Positions 24,283-34,065 of a stretch of 64,000 nt of DNA are shown one piece after another. A program made the position numbers and the translations under genes. Location: contig JANQPQ010000051.1 of NCBI GenBank assembly GCA_028285445.1, positions 1-64,000 on the forward strand. Direction: 5' to 3'. Positions within the stretch are counted from its first letter, which is position 1. Each line of letters begins with the position of its first letter. The notes beneath the pieces were generated by a model. That model worked only from the letters and a program-made list of their open reading frames with translations, was not told where the DNA came from and made no database searches. The stretch comes from Cyclobacteriaceae bacterium (GTDB lineage: Bacteria > Bacteroidota > Bacteroidia > Cytophagales > Cyclobacteriaceae).

Positions 24283-25083
24283 GTGAGAAATACAATAATC
24301 TTACTCATTCTGATTTTTGCAACGGCCACAACTGGGTGTGTTACAAATAAAAAGTTTCAGTATCTACAGTGGCAAGATGTAAACGCTAAGGAAGGCACAT
24401 TGCCCAAAGACAGCATTCTGAGAACCTACAACCTGGATGATTTCGAATATAAGTTGCAGCCGGAAGATATAATTTCAGTTCAGTTCTTTAGCCTTACCCC
24501 GCAGGAATTCGATTTCTTTTCATTAAAACAAAATCAATCTGCAAACAATAATCAATTTCTAAACCCTACAGCGAGTTTGATAAACGGGTATTTGATTGAC
24601 GAGTCGGGTTTTGTAGTGTTCCCGGTTGTAGGTAAGGTAGAAGTTGCTGGCTTAACGATTTTTGAAGCTCAGAATCATATCAAGAAGATGGCAGACCAGT
24701 ATTTGGAAAGCCCAGTGGTGGAAGTCAGATTGCTGAATTTCAGGTTTACCATTTTGGGCGAGGTGAGATCAGAAGGTGTCTACAGTTCACTCAACAATAG
24801 AATACATATACTGGAGGCAATTGGGTTGTCTGGAGGGTTTACAGACTTTGCCGATAAAGCTAATGTTAAGATAATTAGGCAAAATGGCGATCAAGCCCAA
24901 GTTTATTATCTCGATTTACTAAACGAAGAATTGCTTGGAAGCAATAAATACTATGTCAATCAGCTCGATGTAATCGTGGTTCCTCCGTTGAAGCAACGCC
25001 CTTTTCAGCAGTACTTTAGTAGAAACCTAGCAACCATAGTATCTTCCTTGTCACTATTGCTCATTGTAATTCGACTACTATGA
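24283..25083 (+). CDS. Wza-like polysaccharide export lipoprotein
   Basis: GTG at 24283 is preferred over TTG at 24262, because it places a lipoprotein signal (MRNTIILLILIFATATTGC) at the N-terminus. The mature protein has the polysaccharide export domain (YKLQPEDIISVQFF, GYLIDESGFVVFPVVGKVEVAGLT) and a SLBB-like repeat (FTILGEVRSEGVY). A C-terminal transmembrane helix ends the protein. It forms the outer-membrane export channel with the downstream Wzc-like kinase, which it overlaps by 4 bp. Confidence 0.9.
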   Translation: MRNTIILLILIFATATTGCVTNKKFQYLQWQDVNAKEGTLPKDSILRTYNLDDFEYKLQPEDIISVQFFSLTPQEFDFFSLKQNQSANNNQFLNPTASLINGYLIDESGFVVFPVVGKVEVAGLTIFEAQNHIKKMADQYLESPVVEVRLLNFRFTILGEVRSEGVYSSLNNRIHILEAIGLSGGFTDFADKANVKIIRQNGDQAQVYYLDLLNEELLGSNKYYVNQLDVIVVPPLKQRPFQQYFSRNLATIVSSLSLLLIVIRLL

Positions 25084-27422
25084 CAGACTTCGTAAACGGA
25101 TCTATCCGGACCAGTCATATCAATTACAATAGAATCCTATTTAGGCTTTACGAAAGGTGGTATGTTGTGCTATTGGCTATACTTTCCGCGGTTAGCATAG
25201 CTTTTTTGTTAAATCGGTATGCTACTAGAGTCTATACCATGAGGGCCTCCATACTAATTAAGCAAAGTGAGGAGATAGGGGAGAAAGCCGAACTATTATA
25301 TAACAATCCACTGGTAAACCAGTTCAGAAATTTCTTCAACGAAAGATATATTCTAAAGTCGTATCCTCTTGTGTCAAGGGCAGTAAAAGATCTTGACTTG
25401 ACTTATTCAATAATTCGTGTGGGAGATATAAAATCAACCGAGCTCTTTCATTTCTTTCCTGGGGAGATAGTTCATTTTGGAGACGCTAGTAATCCCTCAT
25501 TTAAAGGGGAGTTTGATCTCAAATTTGAAGAAAATGGTTTTGCATTGACAAATGCGGCCAAGAATTTGGAAGTTGCCTATGGCGATACCATCAATCTTGG
25601 AGGTAGTAACTTAGCTTTCCATTTATCAGATACAGTTGGCAATGCGAATGAGATATTTAGGTATAACTACAGGATCCGTCTTCATGAACCAGCGCTGGTA
25701 ACCAGTCAATATGTAAACAAACTTGGAATTGAGTGGGCGGAAGAAGGTTCCGCTGTGATTATTATTTCAGTAAATGGAACTACTCCTACCAAGGAAATTG
25801 CATTTATAGAAAGCCTCATTGAAAATTACAAAGACTACGACCTGGAAAATAAGAACAGGGCGGCTGACCAGTCAATAACCTTTATACAGGAACAGTTAGC
25901 CAATATATCAGACTCATTAGGCCTGATTGAGTCTCAACTTGAACTATTCAAGGACGAGAATTTAGTAACCGAAATTGGCCCGGAGGCTACCCGTATCATT
26001 GGCAAAATAGACGAAATTGAGAAGCACAAGACGCAGATACTGGTTGCTCGTGAATATTATGACTACCTTTTGAATTACCTATCTGACGAGGAATCTGCAA
26101 ACCAAATAGTATTACCCACCTCAGTTGGAGTTAGTGATCCACTTTTAAACACTTTGCTTGATCAACTGGTTAAGCTGCAGCTGCAGGTGAAGCTAGTCGA
26201 CGGCAGAGGCACCAAGGCAGAGAATCCAGTTGCTGGCATCCAGTTGCGGCAGATAAATGATATCAAGAAAAACATCACGGAAAGTATAGCAAACGTCCGA
26301 CAGACGGATGATTTGCGAGCAAACAATCTCGAAGTTGAACTTCGGGACCTGGAGCGTCAGTTGAGGCAACTTCCAAGTATAGAAAGAAAACTAATAACCA
26401 TACAGAGGAAGTACAACTTGAGCGAGAGTCTCTATTTATTTCTGAGTCAGAAGAAAGCTGAGGCGGAAATTACCCGTGCCTCTACAACCAGCGACATTCA
26501 GCTAATTGATCCTCCAATGAGGATAGGCGGACCGATTCAGCCAAATACCCAGTTAACATACCTTATTGCCTTAAGTATTGGGGTCCTAATTCCAGTTGTT
26601 GCTTTCTATATAATGGAACTACTCAACTTTAGAATTCAATCAAAACATGATCTAGATATAATCACCAAAATACCATTCCTCGGTTTTGTTGGGAACAACT
26701 CCACTGGCAGTAATCTAATTGTTGACGCCCGACCTAAGTCATCAGTAGCTGAAAGCTTCAGGTCGCTGAGGGCCAATCTCAATTATTTTATTAAAGGCGA
26801 GGAATCCAGGGTTTTATTAATAACATCGTCAATTGCAGGTGAAGGCAAGACATTTACCTCAATCAATTTGGGGAATGTAATGGCATTGACTGGCAAGAAA
26901 TGCTTGATAATAGGGGCTGATATGAGAAAACCGAAAATCTTTGATGATTTCGGTTTGGACAATACATCTGGGCTCAGCACTTATCTATCTGGGGGAGAAA
27001 AAGATTTTTCTAATATTGTGAAGGATACTCAGGTAGAAAACCTTCACATAATCTCCGGTGGACCGGTACCTCCGAATCCATACGAGCTTCTAATGAAACC
27101 CGAATTCGGTGAGTTAATCACTGCTCTTCGAAAGGAGTACTATTATATTTTAATTGATAGCCCGCCGCTTGGGATAGTAGCAGATGGATTTGAGCTGATA
27201 AAGTATGTTGACCATGTAATTCACATCGTACGTCAAAACTACACTCCAAAGGAGGCAATACACATACTTGACAATTACTATGAAGACGGCAAAATCGCCA
27301 GCTTAAGTATTGTTTTTAACGATGTAAGAAAAACCGGACTGGGATACGGTATGGGCTATGGTGGTTATGGCTATGGTTATGGCTACGGCTATGGTTATGG
27401 TTATGGCTATTATGAAGATTAG
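25080..27422 (+). CDS. Wzc-like polysaccharide co-polymerase with BY-type tyrosine kinase domain
   Basis: 780 residues. It has a Wzz-type N-terminal domain with a transmembrane helix near 25-45, a long periplasmic coiled coil (about 250-460) and a second helix near 495-515. The cytosolic kinase has Walker A (SSIAGEGKT), A' (IIGADMRKPK) and B (ILIDSPPLG). The C-terminus is an extreme Gly-Tyr tail, the expected autophosphorylation cluster. It controls chain length and export with the Wza-like protein. Confidence 0.92.
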   Translation: MTDFVNGSIRTSHINYNRILFRLYERWYVVLLAILSAVSIAFLLNRYATRVYTMRASILIKQSEEIGEKAELLYNNPLVNQFRNFFNERYILKSYPLVSRAVKDLDLTYSIIRVGDIKSTELFHFFPGEIVHFGDASNPSFKGEFDLKFEENGFALTNAAKNLEVAYGDTINLGGSNLAFHLSDTVGNANEIFRYNYRIRLHEPALVTSQYVNKLGIEWAEEGSAVIIISVNGTTPTKEIAFIESLIENYKDYDLENKNRAADQSITFIQEQLANISDSLGLIESQLELFKDENLVTEIGPEATRIIGKIDEIEKHKTQILVAREYYDYLLNYLSDEESANQIVLPTSVGVSDPLLNTLLDQLVKLQLQVKLVDGRGTKAENPVAGIQLRQINDIKKNITESIANVRQTDDLRANNLEVELRDLERQLRQLPSIERKLITIQRKYNLSESLYLFLSQKKAEAEITRASTTSDIQLIDPPMRIGGPIQPNTQLTYLIALSIGVLIPVVAFYIMELLNFRIQSKHDLDIITKIPFLGFVGNNSTGSNLIVDARPKSSVAESFRSLRANLNYFIKGEESRVLLITSSIAGEGKTFTSINLGNVMALTGKKCLIIGADMRKPKIFDDFGLDNTSGLSTYLSGGEKDFSNIVKDTQVENLHIISGGPVPPNPYELLMKPEFGELITALRKEYYYILIDSPPLGIVADGFELIKYVDHVIHIVRQNYTPKEAIHILDNYYEDGKIASLSIVFNDVRKTGLGYGMGYGGYGYGYGYGYGYGYGYYED
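27343..27416. repeat. Gly-Tyr codon repeat at the Wzc C-terminus
   Basis: A run of GG(T/C)-TA(T/C) hexamers encodes alternating Gly and Tyr, giving more than ten tyrosines in about 25 residues. Synonymous differences between units argue against recent slippage. Confidence 0.85.
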
Positions 27423-27555
27423 TCTTCGCCAAATGAAGTCTTGTGGGGTGCAAAATGGCTGCTTAAATATTGCTAATTATAGCCTACAAAGAGCTAAGAA
27501 TTAAATTCCGCAACTTTACTATTATCTCAAATTACCACTCTTATAACTCCATCTC

Positions 27556-28578
27556 ATGTCTATAGGTGAATTACCTGGTAAATCCATTCTAATTACCGGT
27601 GGAACGGGTTCATTAGGACGAGCCCTAACCAGTCGATTGTTAAGTGATTATCCTCAAATTGAGCGGTTAGTTATCTTCTCACGTGATGAACAGAAGCAAT
27701 ATCAGATGGCTCAAGAATACCCATCTGAACAATACTCGAATATAAGATTCTTCATTGGTGACATCAGAGACGGTGAGCGCCTGAAACGGGCTTTGATGGA
27801 TATTGATTTGGTTATCCACGCTGCGGCAATGAAGCACGTTCCAATAACGGAATATAATCCAATGGAGTGTGTTAAGACAAATATCATTGGAGCTGAAAAT
27901 GTAATCAGTGCATGCCTTGAGACTGGTGTTAAGAAGGTAGTAGCCCTGTCTACTGACAAAGCTGCCGCCCCGATTAATCTATATGGAGCTACCAAGCTCG
28001 CTTCGGATAAACTATTTATTGCCGCAAACAATATTACCGGCAGGAATCCAATCTCATTTTCTGTAGTTCGGTATGGCAATGTTCTGGGATCCAATGGCTC
28101 GGTAATTCCTTTTTTTCTTAAAAAGAGGAAGGATGGGGTTTTGCCAATTACTGATTCTTCCATGACCAGATTCAACATATCCCTTGCCGGCGGGGTTGAC
28201 ATGGTTCTGCATGCACTGCGCAATGCTTGGGGAGGAGAGATATTTGTTCCAAAAATTCCTTCCTATCGCCTAATGGACCTTGCGGAGGCGATAGGTCCGG
28301 AATGCGAACACAAAATTGTTGGGGTTAGGCCTGGTGAAAAAATACATGAAGAGATGATCACTGAATCTGATTCCTTTAACACTTATGATATCGGCGAGTA
28401 TTTCTGCATACTACCTAGTATTCATAGGTGGAAACTGGAGGAGTTTCTAAGTCACTTCAAAGCCAAAAAGGTAGCAGAGGGTTTTAGATATAATTCAGGT
28501 GAAAATTCTCAATGGGAAAGTGTTGAAAGCCTTCGAGACCAGATCAGACAACATGTTGATCCTAGCTTTTCTGTTTAG
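27556..28578 (+). CDS. pseB: UDP-GlcNAc 4,6-dehydratase (inverting)
   Basis: 340 residues, soluble SDR of PseB length without the membrane domain of PglF-type enzymes. It has TGGTGSLG for NAD(P), HAAAMKHVP and the catalytic LYGATK. It makes UDP-2-acetamido-2,6-dideoxy-L-arabino-hexos-4-ulose, the first step to pseudaminic acid. Immediately followed by pseC (0-bp gap). Confidence 0.93.
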   Translation: MSIGELPGKSILITGGTGSLGRALTSRLLSDYPQIERLVIFSRDEQKQYQMAQEYPSEQYSNIRFFIGDIRDGERLKRALMDIDLVIHAAAMKHVPITEYNPMECVKTNIIGAENVISACLETGVKKVVALSTDKAAAPINLYGATKLASDKLFIAANNITGRNPISFSVVRYGNVLGSNGSVIPFFLKKRKDGVLPITDSSMTRFNISLAGGVDMVLHALRNAWGGEIFVPKIPSYRLMDLAEAIGPECEHKIVGVRPGEKIHEEMITESDSFNTYDIGEYFCILPSIHRWKLEEFLSHFKAKKVAEGFRYNSGENSQWESVESLRDQIRQHVDPSFSV

Positions 28579-29772
28579 ATGAAAAAATCAATCCCATACG
28601 GAAGACAATATTTAGATGATGAGGATATAGATGCAGTTGTAAAAACGCTAAAATCTGATTACTTGACTCAAGGCCCCATGATTGCCAAGTTTGAGGAGGC
28701 ATTTGCAAATTATGTTGGGTCTCAATTTGCCGTGGCTGTTTCCAATGGAACGGCCGCGCTGCATTTAAGTGCGCTTGTACTGAATATTAGACCCGGCGAT
28801 AAAGTAATAACTACCCCTATTACCTTCTCAGCTACGGCTAACTGTGTCAGATACTGTGGCGGCGAGGTTATTTTATGTGATATTGACCCCGAGACGTACT
28901 TACTTGATGTGTCCAAGTTGAAAAAGCTGTTAGGTTCAGAACCCAAAGGAACTATAAAAGGTATCATAGCAGTAGACTTTGCGGGAAGAGCAGCCAACCT
29001 TGCAGAATATAGGGATTTAGCTAATGAGTATGACCTGTGGATAATTGAAGATGCCTGTCATGCTCCTGGAGGTTATTTTTTAGATAGCAATGGCCAAAAG
29101 CAATATTGCGGCAATGGCAAGTATTCAGATTTGTCTATTTTTTCATTTCACCCTGTCAAGCACATCGCGGCCGGTGAAGGGGGTATGATAACCACAAACG
29201 ACGAGGAGCTGTACAAAAGCTTACAGTTACTGCGAACACACGGAATTACTAAAGAAAAAGAAAATTTCATTAACGATATATCTTTAGCTGCCTCTAGTGA
29301 CCTTGCTAGCGACTACCAAGGTTGGTATATGGAAATGCACCAGTTAGGTTATAATTACCGCCTCACTGATTTTCAGGCGGCATTAGGCCTGAGCCAATTA
29401 CGGAAGGCCGACCGCGGTCTGATTAGGCGAAGAGAAATCGCAGCTAAATATAACGACGCTTTTCAGGGTATGGATTCAATTCGAGGCCAATCGGGAGTCA
29501 TTGAGGGCCATGCTTATCACCTTTACATTCTCGAGGCGCATAATCGCCTGGGCCTCTATCGATTTCTTCGCGAACGACAGATACTAGTCCAAGTACACTA
29601 CATCCCCTTGCATTACATGCCGTATTACAAACAGCACGGTCTGGAAGGGGTGAGTTTGCCGCAGGCAGAAAATTACTATAAGCATTGCCTTAGTCTCCCA
29701 ATGTATCCAACCTTAAGCGAAGAGGAATTGGATTACGTAATAGCATCGGTACTTGAGTTTAGTAATGGCTAG
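28579..29772 (+). CDS. pseC: UDP-4-amino-4,6-dideoxy-N-acetyl-altrosamine transaminase
   Basis: 397 residues, DegT/DnrJ/EryC1 fold. The PLP lysine lies in FHPVKHIAAGEGG, with EDACHAPGG upstream and NYRLTDFQAALGL downstream. It aminates the PseB product at C4. It follows pseB directly and overlaps the aldo/keto reductase gene by 8 bp. Confidence 0.93.
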   Translation: MKKSIPYGRQYLDDEDIDAVVKTLKSDYLTQGPMIAKFEEAFANYVGSQFAVAVSNGTAALHLSALVLNIRPGDKVITTPITFSATANCVRYCGGEVILCDIDPETYLLDVSKLKKLLGSEPKGTIKGIIAVDFAGRAANLAEYRDLANEYDLWIIEDACHAPGGYFLDSNGQKQYCGNGKYSDLSIFSFHPVKHIAAGEGGMITTNDEELYKSLQLLRTHGITKEKENFINDISLAASSDLASDYQGWYMEMHQLGYNYRLTDFQAALGLSQLRKADRGLIRRREIAAKYNDAFQGMDSIRGQSGVIEGHAYHLYILEAHNRLGLYRFLRERQILVQVHYIPLHYMPYYKQHGLEGVSLPQAENYYKHCLSLPMYPTLSEEELDYVIASVLEFSNG

Positions 29773-30598
29773 ATTAGCTTTAGGGTCAGCGCAATTCGGG
29801 CTTCCCTATGGCATTTCAAATGAGAATGGAATCGTTCCGCCCGAACTACTTTCAGAAATTCTCATCTATTGCCAGCGTGTTGGTATATCCGTGGTAGATA
29901 CGGCCGCGGCTTATGGGGATGCCGAGAGAAATCTCGGCAAACAAGGAGTTGATGATTTCAAAGTAGTATCGAAATTCTATGGCGTTAGCAACCAGTTGGA
30001 ATTTGAGTCTCGATTAAAAGAAACATTAAAGAACTTAAGGCTGAAGCAGCTCTATGGCTATCTAGCCCATCGTCCCACTGAGTTAATTGAAAATGTTTGG
30101 CAGTGGGATTTGTTGCTGAAGAAGAAGGAAGAAGGGCAAGTTGGTAAGATAGGATATTCATTGAATTTTCCTGACGAACTCCATCGTCTGCTAGATAGAG
30201 GCTTTACCCCAGATTTGGTCCAATTGCCCTTCAACTACCTGGATAGAAGATTTGAAGAAGACATTCGAAGCCTGAAAGAGCTTGATGTTGAAGTTCACGC
30301 AAGATCCGCATTCATGCAAGGGCTTTTTTTTAGTGAACCTAATTCCCTGCCGGCATTCTTCGATCCGGTTAAGCCTTTCCTGACCATGTTTCAGGAGGAT
30401 ACAGCATCGTTGGTAGGAACATTACTAAAATTTGTGTTGGAAAATAAGTCAATTGATAAGGTAGTAATTGGAGTAGAAACACCGCAACATTTGCAGGAGA
30501 TAGTGGAGTCTATACCAATAGCGCGAAGTAGCACTCTTCCAATTCCCTCCCTTTCAGATCGTATATTATCTCCAGTAAATTGGCCAAACTTAGGTTAA
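29765..30598 (+). CDS. Aldo/keto reductase family protein
   Basis: 277 residues from ATG at 29765, 8 bp inside pseC. A TIM-barrel reductase with LGSAQFGLPYGI, DTAAAYGDAERNLG (Asp and Tyr of the active site), KVVSKF and a C-terminal VVIGVETPQHL. Such reductases recur inside pseudaminic and legionaminic acid clusters but have no assigned step. A role in precursor side-chain modification is inferred. Confidence 0.75.
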   Translation: MARLALGSAQFGLPYGISNENGIVPPELLSEILIYCQRVGISVVDTAAAYGDAERNLGKQGVDDFKVVSKFYGVSNQLEFESRLKETLKNLRLKQLYGYLAHRPTELIENVWQWDLLLKKKEEGQVGKIGYSLNFPDELHRLLDRGFTPDLVQLPFNYLDRRFEEDIRSLKELDVEVHARSAFMQGLFFSEPNSLPAFFDPVKPFLTMFQEDTASLVGTLLKFVLENKSIDKVVIGVETPQHLQEIVESIPIARSSTLPIPSLSDRILSPVNWPNLG

Positions 30599-31372
30599 TT
30601 GATTAAAACGTTTGATTTAACGGACAAAGTAGCACTGGTGACTGGCGGTTACGGCCATTTGGGTAAGGCCATTGTTGAAGCTATGATTCATCATGGCGCT
30701 AACGTCTATGTATTAGGACGTAACGAAGCTAAGTTTCAGGATTCATTTGGAAAGGGTTCCGCTGCTGAATTCGAGCATTGTGATATTTCTTCTCTGGATT
30801 CAATCAAACTAGCATTTGAAAATATATATCAGGCCCATGGTCGCATAGACGTCCTCGTCAACAATGCATACTACGCAAGAAGTGGGCCGGGGGAAGTGTT
30901 TAATAGCGATGATTTTGTTTATAGCCTCGAAGGTACATTAGTTAGTGTGTTTAACTGCATAGAGTCAGTTGCAGGATATTTTAAGAAACAGGAATCAGGT
31001 AAGATAATTAATGTTTCTTCCATGTTCGGTTTTGTGCCACCCAAGTTTGATAATTACGCAGAGTCTCCAGAGTTCCTAAACCCTCCTCAATATGGTGCGG
31101 CCAAAGCCGGCGTAATTCAATTGACAAAATACTACGCCGCTTATTTAGGAAAGTACGGTGTACAGGTAAATTGCGTGAGCCCAGGGCCTTTTCCATCTCT
31201 TGAAGTTCAAAAGGACTCGACCTTTGTGAGTAATTTGTCTAAGAGCACATTACTTGGTAGAATAGGACAGCCTGAAGACTTGGCAGGTTCCTTTATCTTT
31301 CTGTCTTCGGCGGCATCAGATTATATTACTGGACAGAATTTAGTAGTGGATGGAGGCTGGACAACCAAATAA
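30599..31372 (+). CDS. SDR-family oxidoreductase (PtmA-like)
   Basis: 257 residues from a TTG start. Classical short-chain dehydrogenase: TGGYGHLG, VNNAYYA and NVSSMFG, with the catalytic YGAAKAG, and VDGGW at the end. Similar enzymes (PtmA) sit next to CMP-nonulosonate synthetases in Campylobacter flagellin glycosylation loci. It overlaps the next gene by 23 bp. Confidence 0.75.
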   Translation: MIKTFDLTDKVALVTGGYGHLGKAIVEAMIHHGANVYVLGRNEAKFQDSFGKGSAAEFEHCDISSLDSIKLAFENIYQAHGRIDVLVNNAYYARSGPGEVFNSDDFVYSLEGTLVSVFNCIESVAGYFKKQESGKIINVSSMFGFVPPKFDNYAESPEFLNPPQYGAAKAGVIQLTKYYAAYLGKYGVQVNCVSPGPFPSLEVQKDSTFVSNLSKSTLLGRIGQPEDLAGSFIFLSSAASDYITGQNLVVDGGWTTK

Positions 31373-32204
31373 GAACAGAATTGGCTGTATTATTCAAGCC
31401 AGAATGGAGTCCAGCAGGCTCCCGGGCAAAGTTCTATTGCCTTTGCCCTTTTCCGGCGGTCCCCCAACAATAGGCTGGATAGTGAGTAGCCTTAGAAGAA
31501 GCAGCTTAGATTTGATTCCAATCGTAGCTACGTCCAGGGAGCCTTCCGATAACCCCATAGCCGACTACTGTTCTAAAAACGAAATAGATTTCTTTAGGGG
31601 TTCCCACCATGATGTTTTAAGTAGATTTACTCAACTGATTGATTCAAAGGGCCTGCAAACCGTCGTTAGGCTAACTGGCGATAACCCCTTTGTCGATACC
31701 CAGCAATTGGAAGACACCATAGATTATCACCTTCGTAATTCCCTTGGATACACCAGAACAGAGGGCCTTCCTCTGGGTATGAATTTTGAGGTTGTGGATG
31801 GCCACACTTTGCTCAACTCTGAAACATCTGAGTTGACAGATACTGAGAGAGAGCATGTTACTATGCACATCCGAAATTCCAGGAATTTCAAGAAAGGTAC
31901 TAGAGAAGTTAAATGCGGTCTGAAGCACTTGCGGATGACTATTGATTATCCTACGGACTATCTAGTAGTAGGGGAGGCTATAGAATGGCTAAATAAAAAG
32001 GGCAAAATGAATATAGAGGGTCTTTCAGGGTTGTACTCTGACTATCCATGGCTATTTGAACTCAATCAATCAAACTATCAAAAGATAATCCCCAAAAGCT
32101 TGAAGGAGGAGTTACAAGCCGCAATAGATATACTTGAAAGGTCAGAAATGCCCAGGGCCGCAGAATACCTTACTCAATACTTTAAGACTTCTCCTACCCA
32201 GTAG
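31350..32204 (+). CDS. pseF: CMP-pseudaminic acid cytidylyltransferase (SpsF/NeuA family)
   Basis: 284 residues. The N-terminal nucleotide-binding motif IIQARMESSRLPGKVL is of the SpsF type, followed by FRGSHHDVLSRF and RLTGDNPFVD. It activates the finished nine-carbon sugar with CTP. Placement between pseC and pseG supports pseudaminic acid as substrate, but the SpsF-like sequence leaves some doubt. Confidence 0.75.
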   Translation: MEAGQPNKNRIGCIIQARMESSRLPGKVLLPLPFSGGPPTIGWIVSSLRRSSLDLIPIVATSREPSDNPIADYCSKNEIDFFRGSHHDVLSRFTQLIDSKGLQTVVRLTGDNPFVDTQQLEDTIDYHLRNSLGYTRTEGLPLGMNFEVVDGHTLLNSETSELTDTEREHVTMHIRNSRNFKKGTREVKCGLKHLRMTIDYPTDYLVVGEAIEWLNKKGKMNIEGLSGLYSDYPWLFELNQSNYQKIIPKSLKEELQAAIDILERSEMPRAAEYLTQYFKTSPTQ

Positions 32205-32215
32205 CGACATACAGT

Positions 32216-33202
32216 GTGAAGAGGGTTATCATTAGGGCAGATGGAAGTAAAGAGATAGGGTTGGGTCATGTCATGCGCTCTGTTGCTATAGGTGAAATGC
32301 TTAGAGATGATTTTGACTGCTATCTTGCAACCACAGCACCAGGTGACTTTGTAAAAGTTCAAACCGCGAAGGCAGGCATCTCCCTGATTGAAGTGCCCCC
32401 GCCAACCCATGCTGCTGAAGTTCCGCACAGTTCTGAGCGGATTTCCTTCGACTTGGACAGATATCTTGACGGAAGCGAAACGGTAGTGCTTGATGGATAC
32501 AATTTCGATGAAAAATATCAGCAGGAAGTGAAATCCCGTTGTAGTAAGCTAGTGGTTATCGATGATTTTGGTCATGGTAAAACTCACGCGGACTTGGTAA
32601 TTAATCACGCACCTGGGTTGCAGGAGGATATCTACCAGGGTGAAAATTATACAAGATATTTTCTTGGGCCGGATTACGCTATTTTGCGAGGTGCTTTCTT
32701 TGAACCACACCTTAGTGCAAGGAACCCCAACGAAATTGCTGTCTGTTTTGGCGGTGCCGACCCTTATAAGTTCGGGCCTTTGGTGGCCTCATACTTAGCC
32801 CAGGAATTTAACATTAACGTGTTTCTCATTTCTCCACATCGCATCAGATTGCCGAAGGTAGAAGCGTTATGGGGTGTTGATGTGCAGGAGTTACAAAGAA
32901 TCTATAGTGCAGTGGAGGTGGCCGTAGTTTCAGCCAGTACTTCGTTGTTCGAGGCATTGTCTTGCCGGGCACCAACTGTGGCCGGCTTCTTTGTTGATAA
33001 TCAACTGGCAATTTATAATGGCTTTGTGAAATTAGGGTGTTGTTATCCCCTGGGAAGGATTGATCAGGAGATGGGGATTGCTCTTAACAAAATTGGCAAC
33101 CTGGCCGCTGGAAATTGGTCAGAAGTTCCACAACCTTCGGATGTTATTGACCTTAAAAGTAAGGAACGTATCACTGATGCTTTTACGGAACTATGCAAAT
33201 AG
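32216..33202 (+). CDS. pseG: UDP-2,4-diacetamido-2,4,6-trideoxy-altropyranose hydrolase
   Basis: 328 residues from a GTG start. The N-terminal RADGSKEIGLGHVMRS contains the catalytic His (His18), and the GT-B-like C-terminal half has VCFGGADPYKFG and EALSCRAPTV. It removes UDP to give 2,4-diacylamino-trideoxy-altrose for PseI. Overlaps the formyltransferase gene by 10 bp. Confidence 0.88.
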   Translation: MKRVIIRADGSKEIGLGHVMRSVAIGEMLRDDFDCYLATTAPGDFVKVQTAKAGISLIEVPPPTHAAEVPHSSERISFDLDRYLDGSETVVLDGYNFDEKYQQEVKSRCSKLVVIDDFGHGKTHADLVINHAPGLQEDIYQGENYTRYFLGPDYAILRGAFFEPHLSARNPNEIAVCFGGADPYKFGPLVASYLAQEFNINVFLISPHRIRLPKVEALWGVDVQELQRIYSAVEVAVVSASTSLFEALSCRAPTVAGFFVDNQLAIYNGFVKLGCCYPLGRIDQEMGIALNKIGNLAAGNWSEVPQPSDVIDLKSKERITDAFTELCK

Positions 33203-34065
33203 CAGTGGCAGCTAGCGGAAATCTTGGGCATGGCGCCCTTGAAAATCTCTTACTGGGCGGATACGAGGTTAATTGCATATTTACTAACCGAGCAAGCGGC
33301 GCAATATTGCAGCTAGCGGAAGATTATGGTGTGCCGAGCTTTGTAGGCAACCCCAGAAACGGCGAGGCATTTCACTGGGTTTCGGAACGAGATATAAAGT
33401 GCGATGTTCTTCTTAGTGTGAATTATCTGTACATTTTTGAAGCAGACCTTATCAATTGGCCAAATAAAATTGCACTTAACGTACATGGGTCACTACTGCC
33501 AAAGTATAGGGGTCGCACACCACACGTTTGGGCAATTATTAATGGGGAGAAAGAGACTGGTGTCACAGTACACGAAATGGTTGAGAGGTTAGATGGAGGG
33601 GATATAATTCTACAGAGGTCCTTGCCTATAACAAACTCCAAGACTGGCGCCGAGATACTTCACGATTTCCATACTATTTACCCAAAGGCTATTCTCAGCG
33701 CCCTAGAGCAAGTAGCTGTAGGTAACGCACAGAAATATCACCAGGATGAGGGGAAGGCCACCTATTTTGGCAAGCGACAACCCTCCGATGGCCTGGTAAT
33801 TTGGGATTGGCAGTGGCAAAGGATCCATAACTGGGTGAGAGCGCAAGCTTACCCTTATCCCGGGGCCTTTACATATTACAACAACAAAAAGGTAATTATT
33901 GACGAAGTTGAGCCAACTGATGTTGGATTTGATTATGAAACTCCAAACGGCACAATATTAGTCGGCGGAGCAAAACCAATAGTAAAAACACCAAATATGG
34001 CAGTAAGGTTGTCATCATTAAGAGAACCGAACCTGTTGTTTCGAACAAATGAAAAACTACAATAA
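33193..34065 (+). CDS. Sugar N-formyltransferase (Fmt-like), in place of PseH
   Basis: 290 residues. The formyltransferase core shows Asn96-Val-His98 (NVHGSLLPKYRG) and Asp134 (ERLDGGD), the N-H-D triad of 10-formyl-THF-dependent enzymes. The C-terminus lacks the full tRNA-binding domain of methionyl-tRNA formyltransferase. No PseH-type GNAT acetyltransferase is visible between pseC and pseI, so it probably formylates the 4-amino group of the PseC product, leading to 7-N-formyl pseudaminic acid. That is a reasoned inference. Confidence 0.8.
   Translation: MQIAVAASGNLGHGALENLLLGGYEVNCIFTNRASGAILQLAEDYGVPSFVGNPRNGEAFHWVSERDIKCDVLLSVNYLYIFEADLINWPNKIALNVHGSLLPKYRGRTPHVWAIINGEKETGVTVHEMVERLDGGDIILQRSLPITNSKTGAEILHDFHTIYPKAILSALEQVAVGNAQKYHQDEGKATYFGKRQPSDGLVIWDWQWQRIHNWVRAQAYPYPGAFTYYNNKKVIIDEVEPTDVGFDYETPNGTILVGGAKPIVKTPNMAVRLSSLREPNLLFRTNEKLQ

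Noticed and set aside
27343-27416. Possible short CRISPR-like or satellite repeat
   Set aside because: The repeat is explained by alternating Gly and Tyr codons and has no spacers.
27711-28223. 170-residue antisense frame in pseB
   Set aside because: Complement of a strongly conserved enzyme; composition reflects the codon pattern of the sense strand.
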